NCBI GenBank assembly: GCA_029203105.1
Contig: CP119318.1
Location: forward strand, 944,501-1,008,500
Direction of reading: 5' to 3'
DNA: 64,000 bases
From: Candidatus Kaistia colombiensis
GTDB taxonomy: Bacteria; Pseudomonadota; Alphaproteobacteria; Rhizobiales; Kaistiaceae
Under the pieces are notes generated by a model that was not told where the DNA came from, did not search any database, and was given only the letters and a program-made list of their open reading frames with translations. Positions 46,747-56,459 of the stretch are shown here, in pieces. A program made the position numbers and the translations under genes. Every line of letters begins with the position of its first letter. Position 1 is the first letter of the stretch.

Positions 46747-48258
46747 CTAGTCGATGTCGCCGCCGCAGAGCGGCACGGTCTGGAGCGGCGCGATCGGCTG
46801 TTCGAGCCGGAACAGCTGGTATTGCCGGTTCGAGGTCGGGCCGCTCGCCACGGTCAGTCGGCCCTTGTCCTGAACATCGCCGAAGAAGCGCGCGAGCCGC
46901 GCCGGCTCGGCGCAGTCGGCGACCAGCAGCGCCGGGCCGGTCGGGACGTGGTCGACGATGCTGCGCGTCAGTTCGAACTGGTTGTCCGGGCCGGGATCGT
47001 CCGGCCAGACGGTGACGGCGACGGGGTCGTCGCGCAGGGTGTATACGAGCGCCGCCGCGTCGGCGCGGCTGAGCGCCACCACCATGGTCGCGCCGGACGC
47101 CTTCGCCTCGGCGCGGACGGCGTCGCCGAGCCGGCTCCAGCCGAGCACCTGCTTGTAGATGTCGCCATGCTTGAGCAGCGGCAGCGTCACCTTGTCGGCG
47201 ATGGCGTTGCCGACGAACAGTACCAATTGCGCGACGATGCCGATGGCAAGTCCGGCCTTGACCAGGCGGAAGCGGTCGGCGCGCATCAGGAAGGCGGTGC
47301 CGAGCAGGGCACTGGCGACCAGGCCGGAGGCGGCCCAGTTGGCATTGGTGACGGTCAGCACGCTGGCGATGGTGACGACCAGTATGACCGGCAGCGCGAA
47401 GGCAAGCAGCAGCCGGTCCTCGTTCGGCACGCCCTTGCGCCAGGCGGCGATTGCCGCCGCGAAGGCGGCGCCCATCAGGAACGGCCCGATGATGCCGAAC
47501 TGGGCGGCGAGGAAACCGATGGCATTGCCGAAGCTGATCTTCAGCCCGTCACCGGAGATGTTCTCGTTGGTGTGGCGCAGCGTGACCAGGCCGTTGTTCA
47601 GGTTCCAGTAGATGTTGGGCGAGAGAATGAGCAGCCCGATGGCGACGGCGAGCCAGAACCGGCCGGAGCGGATGACGGTGCGCGACTGCGGGTCGAGGAT
47701 GGCGGCGATCAGCGCGCAGCCGACGAAATAGGCCATGGCGTATTTCGCCAGCAGGCCGCAGCCGAGCGCCAGCCCGAGCAGCAGGCTCCAGCGGGTGCCG
47801 CCGCCGGCGCGCAGCCGGACGAAGGCGTAGAGCGACAGCGCCCAGAAGAACAGCAGCAGCACGTCCGTCGACAGGATCGCCGACGAGAAGGCGACGCCGG
47901 GTGCGAAGGCGAAGCCGAGCGACGCCCAGAAGGCGATGCGGCGGTCGTAGAGCGCGATGGCGGTGGCGTAGATCAGCAGCGAGGTGCCGAAATAAAATAG
48001 GGGCGACGGCGCCCGCACGCAGGCCACGCCCGTGCCGCAGACCATGTTGGCGGCGGCGATGGTCCAGCCGATCAGCGGCGGCTTGGAGAAATAGCCGAAG
48101 GCAAGATGCTGCGACCAATCCCAGTATTGCGATTCGTCGACCTGCAGGTCGGTGACCGAGAAACGCAGCGCAAGCAGGCGCGCCAGCGTGATGACGGCGA
48201 GAAGCAGGACGAGCAAGCCGACGCGGCTTTCCACCGCGGGTTTCGCGGTCGCGTTCAT
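46747..48258 (-). CDS. Glycosyltransferase family 39 (ArnT/PMT-like) membrane protein
   Basis: 503 residues with 10-12 hydrophobic segments. The first periplasmic loop has [26 protein letters not shown], i.e. the D-E-x-x-Y and Y-x-x-KPP pattern of GT39 enzymes that use polyprenyl-phosphate sugars (shown here in part). Such enzymes glycosylate lipid A or proteins on the periplasmic side. The start ATG 48258 lies one base after the stop of a PAP2 phosphatase gene, so both work in the same unit, possibly on lipid A or its carrier lipid. Confidence 0.82.
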   Translation of the reverse strand: MNATAKPAVESRVGLLVLLLAVITLARLLALRFSVTDLQVDESQYWDWSQHLAFGYFSKPPLIGWTIAAANMVCGTGVACVRAPSPLFYFGTSLLIYATAIALYDRRIAFWASLGFAFAPGVAFSSAILSTDVLLLFFWALSLYAFVRLRAGGGTRWSLLLGLALGCGLLAKYAMAYFVGCALIAAILDPQSRTVIRSGRFWLAVAIGLLILSPNIYWNLNNGLVTLRHTNENISGDGLKISFGNAIGFLAAQFGIIGPFLMGAAFAAAIAAWRKGVPNEDRLLLAFALPVILVVTIASVLTVTNANWAASGLVASALLGTAFLMRADRFRLVKAGLAIGIVAQLVLFVGNAIADKVTLPLLKHGDIYKQVLGWSRLGDAVRAEAKASGATMVVALSRADAAALVYTLRDDPVAVTVWPDDPGPDNQFELTRSIVDHVPTGPALLVADCAEPARLARFFGDVQDKGRLTVASGPTSNRQYQLFRLEQPIAPLQTVPLCGGDID

Positions 48259-48259
48259 C

Positions 48260-49135
48260 TCAATTCGGTGGGTCAAGTCTGTCCAGCCCGCTGCTGCAAT
48301 CATCCGACGATCGACGCCGCGCAATACGCCTGAATGCGGGGCGCGACGCAAGGGCGACCTGCCGCAGCGCGCTTTCGGTCGCAGTATCGATCCGGGTCCG
48401 GAACGGCTCCGCCAGCATGACGCGATGCAGACCGAGCATGACGACGAGCGTGATCGCCCAGGAGATCAGTACGTCGGAGAGGAAATGGCCGCCGAAGGCG
48501 ATGCGGTTCAGCGACAGGGCCAAGGCGAGCAGCCCGATCGTGAGCGCGAGCGCAAGCCGGCAGCGCGGCGGTGCCAGCACGACGAGGCCGAGCAACCAGA
48601 AGGCCGAGGCCGCTTCGCCCGAAACGAAGGAGCAATTGGTCTGGCAGGCGCCGCTGATCTTCCAAGCCGTCTCGAATGGTGCGCTGCCGCCGAACAGGTC
48701 GACGTGGATCGGGCGCGGGCGGCCCCAGAGCGACTTGAGCACGCCGTTGACGATCAGCCCCGGCCCGAGCGCCAGAGCGGCGAGCAGGAACCAGACCTTG
48801 CTGGCGGGGATCGGCATGGGGCGAGACGGCCGAATGAGTTTGACCGCGAGGCCGGCGATCAGGATGCCGCAGATCAGGACGACGAGAGCCTTACCGAGAC
48901 CGCGCAGCGCGGTGAGCGACGGATTCTGCGACGCCGGGAAGCCGCCATCGACATGGAAGAGCGCGGCGAATCGGATGTCGAGAACCGGAAAGAGAACGAA
49001 GACCATCGAAACCGCCGCCAGCAGACCAACGGCGAGCCAGAGATGCAACGGAATCCATACGCCGACCCCGCCCCGCGCCCGATCGTCAGGACCGGCCGCC
49101 AGATCGCCACCGGAGAGACTCTGTCGTTCTGTCAC
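48260..49135 (-). CDS. PAP2-family membrane lipid phosphatase
   Basis: 291 residues, six membrane segments. The three PAP2 motifs are present: KSLWGRPRP, SFVSGEAAS (glutamate replaces the usual histidine in PSGH) and NRIAFGGHFLSDV. It could be a lipid A 1- or 4'-phosphatase (LpxE/LpxF-like) or an undecaprenyl-PP phosphatase. The partner GT39 gene makes an envelope lipid modification role likely. The H-to-E change in motif 2 is worth noting; some LpxE-like proteins still have the H. Confidence 0.75.
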   Translation of the reverse strand: MTERQSLSGGDLAAGPDDRARGGVGVWIPLHLWLAVGLLAAVSMVFVLFPVLDIRFAALFHVDGGFPASQNPSLTALRGLGKALVVLICGILIAGLAVKLIRPSRPMPIPASKVWFLLAALALGPGLIVNGVLKSLWGRPRPIHVDLFGGSAPFETAWKISGACQTNCSFVSGEAASAFWLLGLVVLAPPRCRLALALTIGLLALALSLNRIAFGGHFLSDVLISWAITLVVMLGLHRVMLAEPFRTRIDTATESALRQVALASRPAFRRIARRRSSDDCSSGLDRLDPPN

Positions 49136-49305
49136 CCTCCGGCCCCCTGCCAGTCGACTTCAGATTGGCCCTCCGGCCAGGCTCGGATGGGAATACTGCA
49201 CGGTCTGTGACAGGATCAGGGCAGTCCCGGCCTCGAATTGCAAGGGGCCATCGCGGCCGGCCGTCCTGTAGCGAGAATCCGAGCGTGATGGGCGCGCGCG
49301 GGGGG

Positions 49306-49791
49306 TTACTCCGCCTCGTTGGTGGGGGCTGCCTGAAGCTGGTAGTAGAAATCCTTGCCGAGATCGCTCAGCAGTCCGAGCTGGGTCTCGAGGAAGTCGA
49401 TGTGGCCTTCCTCGTCCTTCATCAGCTCTTCGAACAGGGCCATCGAGACATAGTCGCCGGCGGCGTGGCAGACGTCGCGACCTTCCTTGTAATAGTTTCG
49501 CGCCGTGTATTCGCCGCGCAGATCCGCTTCGAGAACTTCCTTGATGTTCTGGCCGATCTCGAGCGGGTCGAGGACCTGCAGGTTGGGGAAGCCGTCAAGG
49601 AAGATGATGCGCGCGATCAGCTTGTCGGCGTGGTGCATCTCCTCGATCGACTCTTCCCGTTCCTTCTTGGCGAGCTTGGTGTAGCCCCAATCCTCGGTCA
49701 GGCGGTAGTGCAGCCAGTACTGATTGACCGCCGTCAATTCCAGGCGAAGCGCCCGGTTGAGATATTCGATGACCTTGGCATCACCCTTCAT
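49306..49791 (-). CDS. bfr: Bacterioferritin
   Basis: 161 residues. The ferroxidase ligands fall at the canonical positions: E18, E51, H54, E94, E127 and H130, and the heme ligand is M52. It stores iron in a 24-subunit shell. A possible Irr box lies directly upstream of the ribosome site. The ferredoxin Bfd gene lies upstream in the same direction, 95 bases away. Confidence 0.97.
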   Translation of the reverse strand: MKGDAKVIEYLNRALRLELTAVNQYWLHYRLTEDWGYTKLAKKEREESIEEMHHADKLIARIIFLDGFPNLQVLDPLEIGQNIKEVLEADLRGEYTARNYYKEGRDVCHAAGDYVSMALFEELMKDEEGHIDFLETQLGLLSDLGKDFYYQLQAAPTNEAE

Positions 49792-49806
49792 CGCGGCACC
49801 CTTCGC

Positions 49807-49823
49807 CTTGGAATGGTTCTAAT
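49807..49823 (-). promoter_or_regulatory. Candidate Irr (ICE-like) box before bfr
   Basis: Minus strand ATTAGAACCATTCCAAG resembles the Irr box, TTTAGAA / TTCTAAA separated by a short centre, with two or three mismatches. It abuts the bfr ribosome binding site (AAGGGTG). bfr is a known Irr/Fur target in related bacteria, so iron control is plausible. Confidence 0.45.
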
Positions 49824-49886
49824 CGAGACTAGGGCGCGGTGGGACGATGGTCAAATGCCAATTCGACGAGGCTGCATCGCGGCGAG

Positions 49887-50138
49887 TCAGCCGAAGAGCG
49901 CGACGTCTTCCGGCTCTTCCGCGCCGCTGCCAAGCGGCTCGGGGCAGGTGATGATGGCGCCGGATTCGGCCAGGAGCTTGCGCACGAGCGCGAAGCACAC
50001 GGTGCACTGCGCCTTCACGCCGAGGGCACGGTAGACGCGGGCGGGCGTCAGCGGTCGCCCCGGGGTCTCTTGCGCCAGGCGTTCGGCGGTTTCGAGGACG
50101 AGGGCCTTGGTGAGTGTATTGCAGGAACAGACGATCAT
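49887..50138 (-). CDS. bfd: Bacterioferritin-associated ferredoxin
   Basis: 83 residues with the [2Fe-2S] ligands C4, C6 (MIVCSCN) and a later C-x2-C (QCTVCFA). Bfd docks on bacterioferritin and supplies electrons to release Fe(II). Encoded just upstream of bfr in the same direction. The C-terminus is longer and more acidic than in short Bfd proteins. Confidence 0.9.
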   Translation of the reverse strand: MIVCSCNTLTKALVLETAERLAQETPGRPLTPARVYRALGVKAQCTVCFALVRKLLAESGAIITCPEPLGSGAEEPEDVALFG

Positions 50139-50299
50139 GACAGGGGACTGAGGTTGCCTCCGTGGGCTTCCGTTTCGTCAAAGATAAGCGCTTCCGGGCG
50201 GATCCGCTACCGGAGCGCCGGTGCTTCCCGACTGTGTCGCACCCCGTCGCGCCACGGCCGTTGTTTGCGCCGCAATGACGGCGTTTCGATGACGCCGCC

Positions 50300-51100
50300 T
50301 CAGCCGGCGCCGGCCACTGCCCGCTTCGCCATCACCTTGACCAGATTGGCCCTGTAGGCGGCCGATCCGTGCAGGTCGGAGAGCATGCCCTCCGCGTCGA
50401 CGGCGATGTCGTCGAGCGCCGCGGGATCGAAGCGCGCCGTCAACGCCGCCTCGAAGGCGACATCGCGATAGACGCCGTCCTGGCCGGCGCCGGTGACGCC
50501 GACCCGCGCCTCGCCGCTATCGAGTTGCGCCACGAACACGCCGGCCATCGCATAGCGCGAGGCGGGATTGGGAAATTTGGCATAGGCCGCCCTGGCGGGA
50601 ATCGGGAAGGCGACGGAGACGAGGATCTCGCCTTCCTCCAGCGCCGTGGTGAACAGACCTTGGAAGAAATCCGCCGCAGCCAGCGTGCGCCTTGTGGTGA
50701 GGATCGTCGCATCCAGCGCCAGAACGGCGGCGGGATAGTCGGCGGCCGGGTCGTCATTGGCGAGCGAGCCGCCAATGGTGCCGCGATGGCGCACATGCGG
50801 ATCGCCGATCTGGCCGGCGAGCGCCGCCAGCGCCGGGAAAGCGGCGCGGATCTCGGCCGAGGTCGCGACTTCGGCATGGGTGACGGCGGCGCCGAGCGTC
50901 ACCGTATCGGCCGTGACGGCGATCCCCTTCAGTTCCAACAGCCGGCCGAGATCGACCAGGTCCGAGGGCGCGGCCAGGCGCTGCTTCATCGTTGGCAGCA
51001 GCGTCATGCCGCCGGCGAGATAGCGGCCCTCGGCCGCGGCGGCGAACAGGCTCTCAGCCTCGGCGAGATCGCGCGGACGGTGGTAGTTCGTCTCGTACAT
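50300..51100 (-). CDS. FAD-binding (medium) subunit of a molybdenum hydroxylase, CoxM/CutM-like
   Basis: 266 residues. The FAD motifs [15 protein letters not shown] and [17 protein letters not shown] are those of the xanthine-dehydrogenase/CO-dehydrogenase medium subunit. It passes electrons from the iron-sulfur subunit to FAD. The gene begins six bases after the small subunit gene. The molybdopterin large subunit is not encoded here, so the complex is incomplete in this locus. Confidence 0.9.
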   Translation of the reverse strand: MYETNYHRPRDLAEAESLFAAAAEGRYLAGGMTLLPTMKQRLAAPSDLVDLGRLLELKGIAVTADTVTLGAAVTHAEVATSAEIRAAFPALAALAGQIGDPHVRHRGTIGGSLANDDPAADYPAAVLALDATILTTRRTLAAADFFQGLFTTALEEGEILVSVAFPIPARAAYAKFPNPASRYAMAGVFVAQLDSGEARVGVTGAGQDGVYRDVAFEAALTARFDPAALDDIAVDAEGMLSDLHGSAAYRANLVKVMAKRAVAGAG

Positions 51101-51106
51101 GACCGC

Positions 51107-51595
51107 TTACTCCGCCGCGTGGCGCAGGCCGGCCATGTGGTCGGCAGCGGCCTGGATGGCCCGGACGATGTTGTGATAGCCGGTGCAGCGGCAGATATTG
51201 CCTTCGAGCTCGTGCCGGATCGTCGCCTCGTCGAGCTGAGCCTCGTGCCGCTCGATCATGTCGACCGCCGCCATGATCATGCCCGGCGTGCAGAAGCCGC
51301 ATTGCAGGCCATGGTGCTCGTGGAATGCCGCCTGCACCGGATGCAGCACGCCGTCCTGCGCCAGCCCCTCGATCGTCAGCACCGTCGAGCCATCGGCCTG
51401 CGCCGCCAGCATGGTGCAGGACTTGATCGCCTTGCCGTCGACATGAACGACGCAGGCGCCGCATTGCGAGGTGTCGCAGCCGACATGCGTGCCGGTCAGG
51501 CCAAAAGTCTCCCGCAGCAGGCTGACAAGCAATGTCCGCCCTTCGACCTCCGCCCGCCGCTCGGTGCCATTCACCGTGACGGATATGTTTGTCAT
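51107..51595 (-). CDS. [2Fe-2S] (small) subunit of a molybdenum hydroxylase, CoxS/CutS-like
   Basis: 162 residues with the plant-type cluster (CDTSQCGAC ... C) and the second cluster (CGFCTPGMI ... [10 protein letters not shown]). The family delivers electrons from the molybdenum site to FAD. It sits between coxG-like and coxM-like genes, at the point where a large subunit gene would often be. Confidence 0.93.
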   Translation of the reverse strand: MTNISVTVNGTERRAEVEGRTLLVSLLRETFGLTGTHVGCDTSQCGACVVHVDGKAIKSCTMLAAQADGSTVLTIEGLAQDGVLHPVQAAFHEHHGLQCGFCTPGMIMAAVDMIERHEAQLDEATIRHELEGNICRCTGYHNIVRAIQAAADHMAGLRHAAE

Positions 51596-51721
51596 TCAAC
51601 GCCTCCCTCTCTGCGGCCTGTGGCGGGCCACCGAAACCTCGAACGACGCTAGTCTCCCTCTGCGTTCCGGACGCTCGGGACGACTTCCCCGAGCGCCGGC
51701 GGCTTGCGCCTGGACCTTTTC

Positions 51722-52417
51722 CTAGCGGCTCACGACCGCCAGGAAGAGGATGACGACGATCAGCGCCAGCAGACCCCAGACATAGGGACCGCCAAGGAAG
51801 CCGCGCCCGGCTGCAACCTCGACCTCTTCCTCGATCTCCTCCGCCACTTCGCCGAGATCGAGCGCTTCGTCGTCGATCTTGTGCTCGATGCGGTCGGTCA
51901 GTTCCTCGTTGGCCGCCGCATCCGCGGGCTGGGCATCGGTCGGGGTCGTCAGGGTGGGTGAGGCCATTGTCGGCTCGTCTCCAGAAAGGCGGTTGGCAAA
52001 AGCGCCGAAGAATTCATCGGCCAGCTTTTTCGCGGTGGTGTCTATCAGTCTTGAGCCGAGTTGCGCCAGCTTGCCGCCGACCTGCGCCTTGGCGTCATAG
52101 GTCAGCACGGTCGCGTCGCCGTCCTCGGTGAGCCGCACATCGGCGCTGCCCTTGGCAAATCCGGCGACGCCGCCCTTGCCCTCGCCGCTGATCGTGTAGC
52201 TCTCGGGCGCGTTGACGTTGGAGAAGGTCACCTGGCCGACGAAGGTCGCCTTGACCGGGCCGACTTTGGCGATGACCTTGGCGCTCATGGCGTCGTCCGC
52301 CGTCCGCGCCAGCTCTTCGCAGCCGGGAATGCAGGCCTTCAGGACGTCCGGATCGTTCAGCGCCTGCCAGACCGCGTCGCGACTGGCGGGGATGCGGTAT
52401 TCGCCCGTCATTTCCAT
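51722..52417 (-). CDS. CoxG-like SRPBCC protein with C-terminal membrane anchor
   Basis: 231 residues: residues 1-145 form the SRPBCC/START fold of carbon monoxide dehydrogenase subunit G ([39 protein letters not shown]). An acidic linker follows, and the C-terminus is a single membrane helix ([17 protein letters not shown]). CoxG anchors the hydroxylase to the membrane. The first gene of the cox-like unit. Confidence 0.88.
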   Translation of the reverse strand: MEMTGEYRIPASRDAVWQALNDPDVLKACIPGCEELARTADDAMSAKVIAKVGPVKATFVGQVTFSNVNAPESYTISGEGKGGVAGFAKGSADVRLTEDGDATVLTYDAKAQVGGKLAQLGSRLIDTTAKKLADEFFGAFANRLSGDEPTMASPTLTTPTDAQPADAAANEELTDRIEHKIDDEALDLGEVAEEIEEEVEVAAGRGFLGGPYVWGLLALIVVILFLAVVSR

Positions 52418-52582
52418 CGATCGTCGTCCTCGTCAGTCGGGCGGCCGGTCTGCCTCGCCGCGCGTTGCCGCGCGCGTCGCCAGAGGGTTATCTTGCATGC
52501 GCCCCCCGCGACGGCAAGCCGGGCGTCGTCTTCCTTGCTGGCATCGATTGGCTTTCGCCGCGGCGAACGCTATGAACCGACC

Positions 52583-53563
52583 ATGAAGATCGCTTCCGAC
52601 ATTCCCCATCCCGCGCCCGACGCGACAGCTCCGGCGTCCCGCTGGCCGGTCATGCTCACGACCGAGGGCTGGCCCGACTATGCGCTGATCGATTCCGGCC
52701 ATGGCCGCAAGCTCGAGCGCTATGGTCCCTATCGCATCGTGCGCCCCGAGGCGCAGGCGCTGTGGACCCCGCGTCTCTCCGCCGAGGAATGGGATCGCGC
52801 CGACGCGATCTTCACCGGCGCCAAGGACGAGGATTCGGACGGCCGCTGGAAATACTTGAAGCCGATCGGCGAGACCTGGCCGATGGCCTGGCCGCTGCCG
52901 CGCGCCGTCGGCGAGGGCGAGGTGCGCTTCCTCGGCCGCTTCACCGCCTTCCGCCATGTCGGCTTTTTCCCCGAGCAGGAAATGCACTGGGCTTGGTTCG
53001 GCCAGAAGATCCGCGACGCGAAATATGCCGATCCGAAGCGCCAGCCCAAGGTGCTGAACCTGTTCGGCTATACCGGCATCGCCTCCTTCGTCGCCGCCAT
53101 GGCCGGCGCGCAGGTGACGCATGTCGACGCCTCGAAGAAGGCGATCGGCTGGGCCCGCGACAACCAGACGATGTCCGGGATCGCCGACCTGCCGGTGCGC
53201 TGGATCGTCGACGACGCGATGAAGTTCGTGCAGCGCGAAGTGCGCCGCGGCTCGAAATATGACGGCATCATCCTCGACCCGCCGAAATTCGGCCGTGGCC
53301 CGAATGGCGAGGTCTGGGACATCTTCGAACGCCTGCCCGAGATGATGGCGCTCTGCCGTCAGCTGCTCGCCGACGACGCGCTGTTCCTCTGCCTTTCCGC
53401 CTATTCGATCCGCGCCTCGTTCATGGCGATCCACGAGACCTCGGCCGAGGCGCTTTCGGGCCTCGACGGGACGCTCGAATCCGGCGAACTGCTGATCCGC
53501 GAGGAAGGCGGCGGCCGCACCCTTTCCACGTCGCTCTTCTCCCGGTGGTCCCGCGATGCCTGA
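52583..53563 (+). CDS. Class I SAM-dependent methyltransferase, RlmI-like
   Basis: 326 residues. The SAM-binding segment is LNLFGYTGIASFVAAMAGA, followed by VDASKKAIGWARDN and the catalytic-type motif DPPKFGRGPNG, as in the RNA m5C methyltransferases RlmI and related enzymes. It lacks the N-terminal PUA domain of RlmI. ATG 52583 follows directly after a divergent gap. The stop overlaps the next methyltransferase start by eight bases. Confidence 0.85.
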   Translation: MKIASDIPHPAPDATAPASRWPVMLTTEGWPDYALIDSGHGRKLERYGPYRIVRPEAQALWTPRLSAEEWDRADAIFTGAKDEDSDGRWKYLKPIGETWPMAWPLPRAVGEGEVRFLGRFTAFRHVGFFPEQEMHWAWFGQKIRDAKYADPKRQPKVLNLFGYTGIASFVAAMAGAQVTHVDASKKAIGWARDNQTMSGIADLPVRWIVDDAMKFVQREVRRGSKYDGIILDPPKFGRGPNGEVWDIFERLPEMMALCRQLLADDALFLCLSAYSIRASFMAIHETSAEALSGLDGTLESGELLIREEGGGRTLSTSLFSRWSRDA

Positions 53564-54392
53564 TCATTCCTCGATTGCCGCGCCCGGCGCGGTTAAGACC
53601 ATCACCAGCGTCACCAATCCGACGATCAAGGATATTCGCGGCCTGGCGCTGTCGAAGAACCGCAAGGAAAGCGGTCTGTTCGTCACCGAGGGCATGAAGC
53701 TGGTCGCCGACGCGGTCGAGGAAGACTGGCCGATCAAGATTCTCGTCTACGGCGCCAAGGTCGCGGACCACCCGGTGGTCAAGCGCGTCGCCACGACCGC
53801 GCATGCCCGCGGCGGCGATGTGCTCGAAGTCTCCGAAGCGGTGCTTGCCAAGATCACCCGCCGCGACAATCCGCAGATGGTCGTCGGCGTGTTCGAGCAG
53901 AAGCTGACGCCGAAGAGCGAGATCAAGCCCGGCCCGACCGGCGTCTGGGTGGCGCTGGACGGCATCAAGGATCCCGGCAATCTCGGCACCATCATCCGCA
54001 CGGCCGATGCGGTTGGGGCCGAGGGCGTCATCCTCGTCGGCGATACGGTCGATCCGTTCGGCGTCGAGGCGGTGCGCGCCACCATGGGCTCGATCTTCCA
54101 CATGAAGCTCGCCCGCATGAGCGTCGACGAGTTCAAGTCATGGCGGAAGGGTTGGCCGGGCATCGTCGTCGGCACGCATCTCTCCGGCAAGTCGGACTAT
54201 CGCACCATCGATTACGACCGGCCGGTGATGCTGTTCATGGGCAATGAGCAATCCGGCCTGCCCGACGATCTCGCCGCCACCTGCGATCATCTGGTCAAGA
54301 TCCCGCAGGCGGGCCGGGCGGATTCGCTCAACCTGGCCATTGCCACCGGCGTGATGCTCTACGAGATCCGCCGCGACAAGCTGAAGCTCTGA
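53556..54392 (+). CDS. TrmH/SpoU-family RNA 2'-O-methyltransferase
   Basis: 278 residues: an N-terminal substrate-binding domain (ITSVTNPTIKDIRGLALSKN) and the SPOUT knot domain with the three motifs ALDGIKDPGNLGTIIRTAD, VMLFMGNEQSGLP and IPQAGRADSLNLAIATGV. It methylates a ribose in rRNA or tRNA. Coupled by overlap to the preceding methyltransferase gene. Confidence 0.9.
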   Translation: MPDHSSIAAPGAVKTITSVTNPTIKDIRGLALSKNRKESGLFVTEGMKLVADAVEEDWPIKILVYGAKVADHPVVKRVATTAHARGGDVLEVSEAVLAKITRRDNPQMVVGVFEQKLTPKSEIKPGPTGVWVALDGIKDPGNLGTIIRTADAVGAEGVILVGDTVDPFGVEAVRATMGSIFHMKLARMSVDEFKSWRKGWPGIVVGTHLSGKSDYRTIDYDRPVMLFMGNEQSGLPDDLAATCDHLVKIPQAGRADSLNLAIATGVMLYEIRRDKLKL

Positions 54393-54397
54393 TCCCG

Positions 54398-54910
54398 ATG
54401 AGCGAAGCGCCCTCCGCAACCGCCGCCGCCCGCATTCCCGGCCCGCTCTCGGCGCTGGGCCTCACGATCATGGCGCTGACGATCGTCATCGACCAGGTGT
54501 CGAAATGGATCGCCGACGCCAATCTGCTCTACCAGCAGGGCATCGAACTCATCCCGAACTTCCTGGCGCTTTACCGCGTCAACAATACCGGCATCGCCTT
54601 TTCGCTCGGCAACAGCGCCGACAGCCTGATCCTGATCGGCCTGACCTCGATCGTGACGCTGGTCGTGCTCTATGTCTGGCGCGGCTCGACCGAGGGCGGC
54701 CGGCTTGCCGCTAGCGGCTTCGCGCTGATCACCGGCGGCGCGATCGGCAATCTGATCGACCGCGTCTGGCACGGCCACGTCATCGACTTCCTGTTCCTGC
54801 ACTGGGGCGAGCGCGGCTTCTTCGTCTTCAACCTGGCCGACGTCGCGCTGACCATCGGCCCGCTGTTGCTGGCCTGGGTCTATCTGCTGCAGCCGGGCAA
54901 GAAGGGCTAG
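54398..54910 (+). CDS. lspA: Lipoprotein signal peptidase (signal peptidase II)
   Basis: 170 residues, four membrane helices. The conserved blocks are IDQVSKW, NNTGIAFSL, GGAIGNLIDRVWHGHVIDFL and FNLADVALTIG, which contain the two catalytic aspartates (in NLIDR/VIDF and NLAD). It cleaves prolipoproteins in the inner membrane. It follows the methyltransferase by five bases. Confidence 0.96.
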   Translation: MSEAPSATAAARIPGPLSALGLTIMALTIVIDQVSKWIADANLLYQQGIELIPNFLALYRVNNTGIAFSLGNSADSLILIGLTSIVTLVVLYVWRGSTEGGRLAASGFALITGGAIGNLIDRVWHGHVIDFLFLHWGERGFFVFNLADVALTIGPLLLAWVYLLQPGKKG

Positions 54911-54964
54911 TTTTTTGCCTGAATCCTTCCGGGACGGGAGGGGGGCTTTCTGAGCAGGTTTCGT

Positions 54965-55080
54965 GCGTGCTTCGAGACGGCCCTGCGGGCCTCCTCAGCA
55001 TGTTGAAATCCCGGCTGACGAACCAAACCAAATCCCCAACATGCTGAGGAGCGGCCATATGGCCGCGTCTCGAAGCACGC
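54965..55080. repeat. Long inverted repeat between convergent genes
   Basis: Outer arms GCGTGCTTCGAGACG (54965-54979) and CGTCTCGAAGCACGC (55066-55080) and inner arms TCCTCAGCATGTTG (54992-55005) and CAACATGCTGAGGA (55037-55050) pair to form a cruciform-like hairpin. Between them are GGCC-rich turns. It lies between lspA and the URC4 gene, where it may terminate both. Only one copy is in the window. Confidence 0.9.
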
Positions 55081-55098
55081 AGGGCCTTTCGGCCAGTC

Positions 55099-56324
55099 CT
55101 AAAACACCGTCCCGTCGCTCTCGATCGTCAAGCGGCGGGCCGCCATCGGCGCGCTTTTCCCTGGCGATCCGGCGGCCGGCGGCCCAGGTGCCGCCTTCCA
55201 GCACTTTGGCCAGCGGCAATGCGCTCGGCATCCATGCCGAGCTTCTCGCGCACCAGCGCGGCGGTGCGGTCGAGCAGGGCCACCGTCAGCGCCCGCCATT
55301 CGACGATGAACTCGTCCTCGGCCTTCCAGCTTCGGCCGAGCGCCGAAGCATCCTTCGGCACCAGCACGCCCATGTCGAGGAACAGCCCGCCATTGCGGTA
55401 TTCCGGCAGGCCGGTCAGCCCGTCGAGATCAGTGACCTCGACCCCGGTCCAGAGCAGCGGCTCGATCAGCGAATAGGTCAGCCATTGCGACAGCTTGTGG
55501 AACGGCATCAGGCCGGAAGTCGCGTCGTCGGTCGCGAGCTTGCGATGCTCAAAGGTATCGCCGAGCGTTACGCCATCGCGCAGAATCCGGCTCGGCCAGA
55601 TCGGCCCGAGCGCTTCCAGCACCAGTTCCAGGATTTTTGGCGCGGAGACTTTGCCATCCTCGTCGGCGGTGGCGAGCACGGCGTCGAACAGCCCGCCCGG
55701 CCGCGCCTCGTCGCTGCCAAACAGGTCGTCGCGGTCGGCAACGACCCGGCCGAGTGCATTCAGGAGCTTGGCGCGGCCCTCGAGCCCGACCATCGGATTG
55801 TCGGATGTGACCTGGAATCCTTCGGCAAGATCAGAGGCTTCCAGTACGGCAAGCGCCGCTGCATCGGCACGGAGCGGGTCAGCCGGGTCCTGCGAGAACA
55901 GGCCGGAGGCGAACATTGCGAAGCTCGCCACGCCGAGTCCCTCGGAGCGGGAGAAGGTCTCGCCGGTCATGGCTTCGTGATAGCGCCAGTCGGGGCCGGC
56001 GCCGGCGTCGAGCAGTACGCTGACGATGGCGAGGTCATAGGCGGCGCGTCCGAAGACGAGCGGGTCGGTGATGCCGGCGGCGTCCACCAACCCGCCGAAG
56101 CGGTCGATCTGGCCTGCCTCAAAATGGCGCCAGCGCGCATGGAACGGGATGTCGAGGTCCGGATAGTTCTGGCGCGTCGTGTCGATGACGTAGTCGGCGA
56201 CCGCCGGCAGCCTGTCGAGATCGATGGCGAAATGGTCGAGCTTTCCCGCGATGCCGAGGTCGAGCAGGCGGTTGGCGCGCTCGCGCACGGCGCTGGCGGA
56301 GAGGAGGGAGGGGATCGAGGCCAA
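55099..56324 (-). pseudogene. URC4-type (DUF1688) uracil catabolism protein, 3' end frame-disrupted
   Basis: The first about 360 residues read in one frame: LLSASAVRERANRLLDLG, RWRHFEAGQIDRF, GFQVTSDNPMVGLEGRAKLL and FHKLSQWLTYSL, the DUF1688/URC4 pattern. The C-terminus continues in a second frame (LPLAKVLEGGTWAAGRRIA) and third (TIESDGTVF, stop at 55099). Two one-base insertions, near 55235 (GAGCGC for GAGGC) and 55132, explain this. URC4 is essential in the URC uracil pathway of fungi; its reaction is not settled. The URC1-like gene lies upstream in the same direction. Confidence 0.85.
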
Positions 56325-56459
56325 GGGAACACTCCGTCGAAGCGGTGGGCGACCCAGTTCGCCTCTCCTGCCTGGAGTTCTTAGCCTCGCCCGACCGTTT
56401 TTTCCCAGCCACCTTGAACGAGGCGTGAAAAGGCAGGCTTTCGGCCTGCCTTCGCTCGC

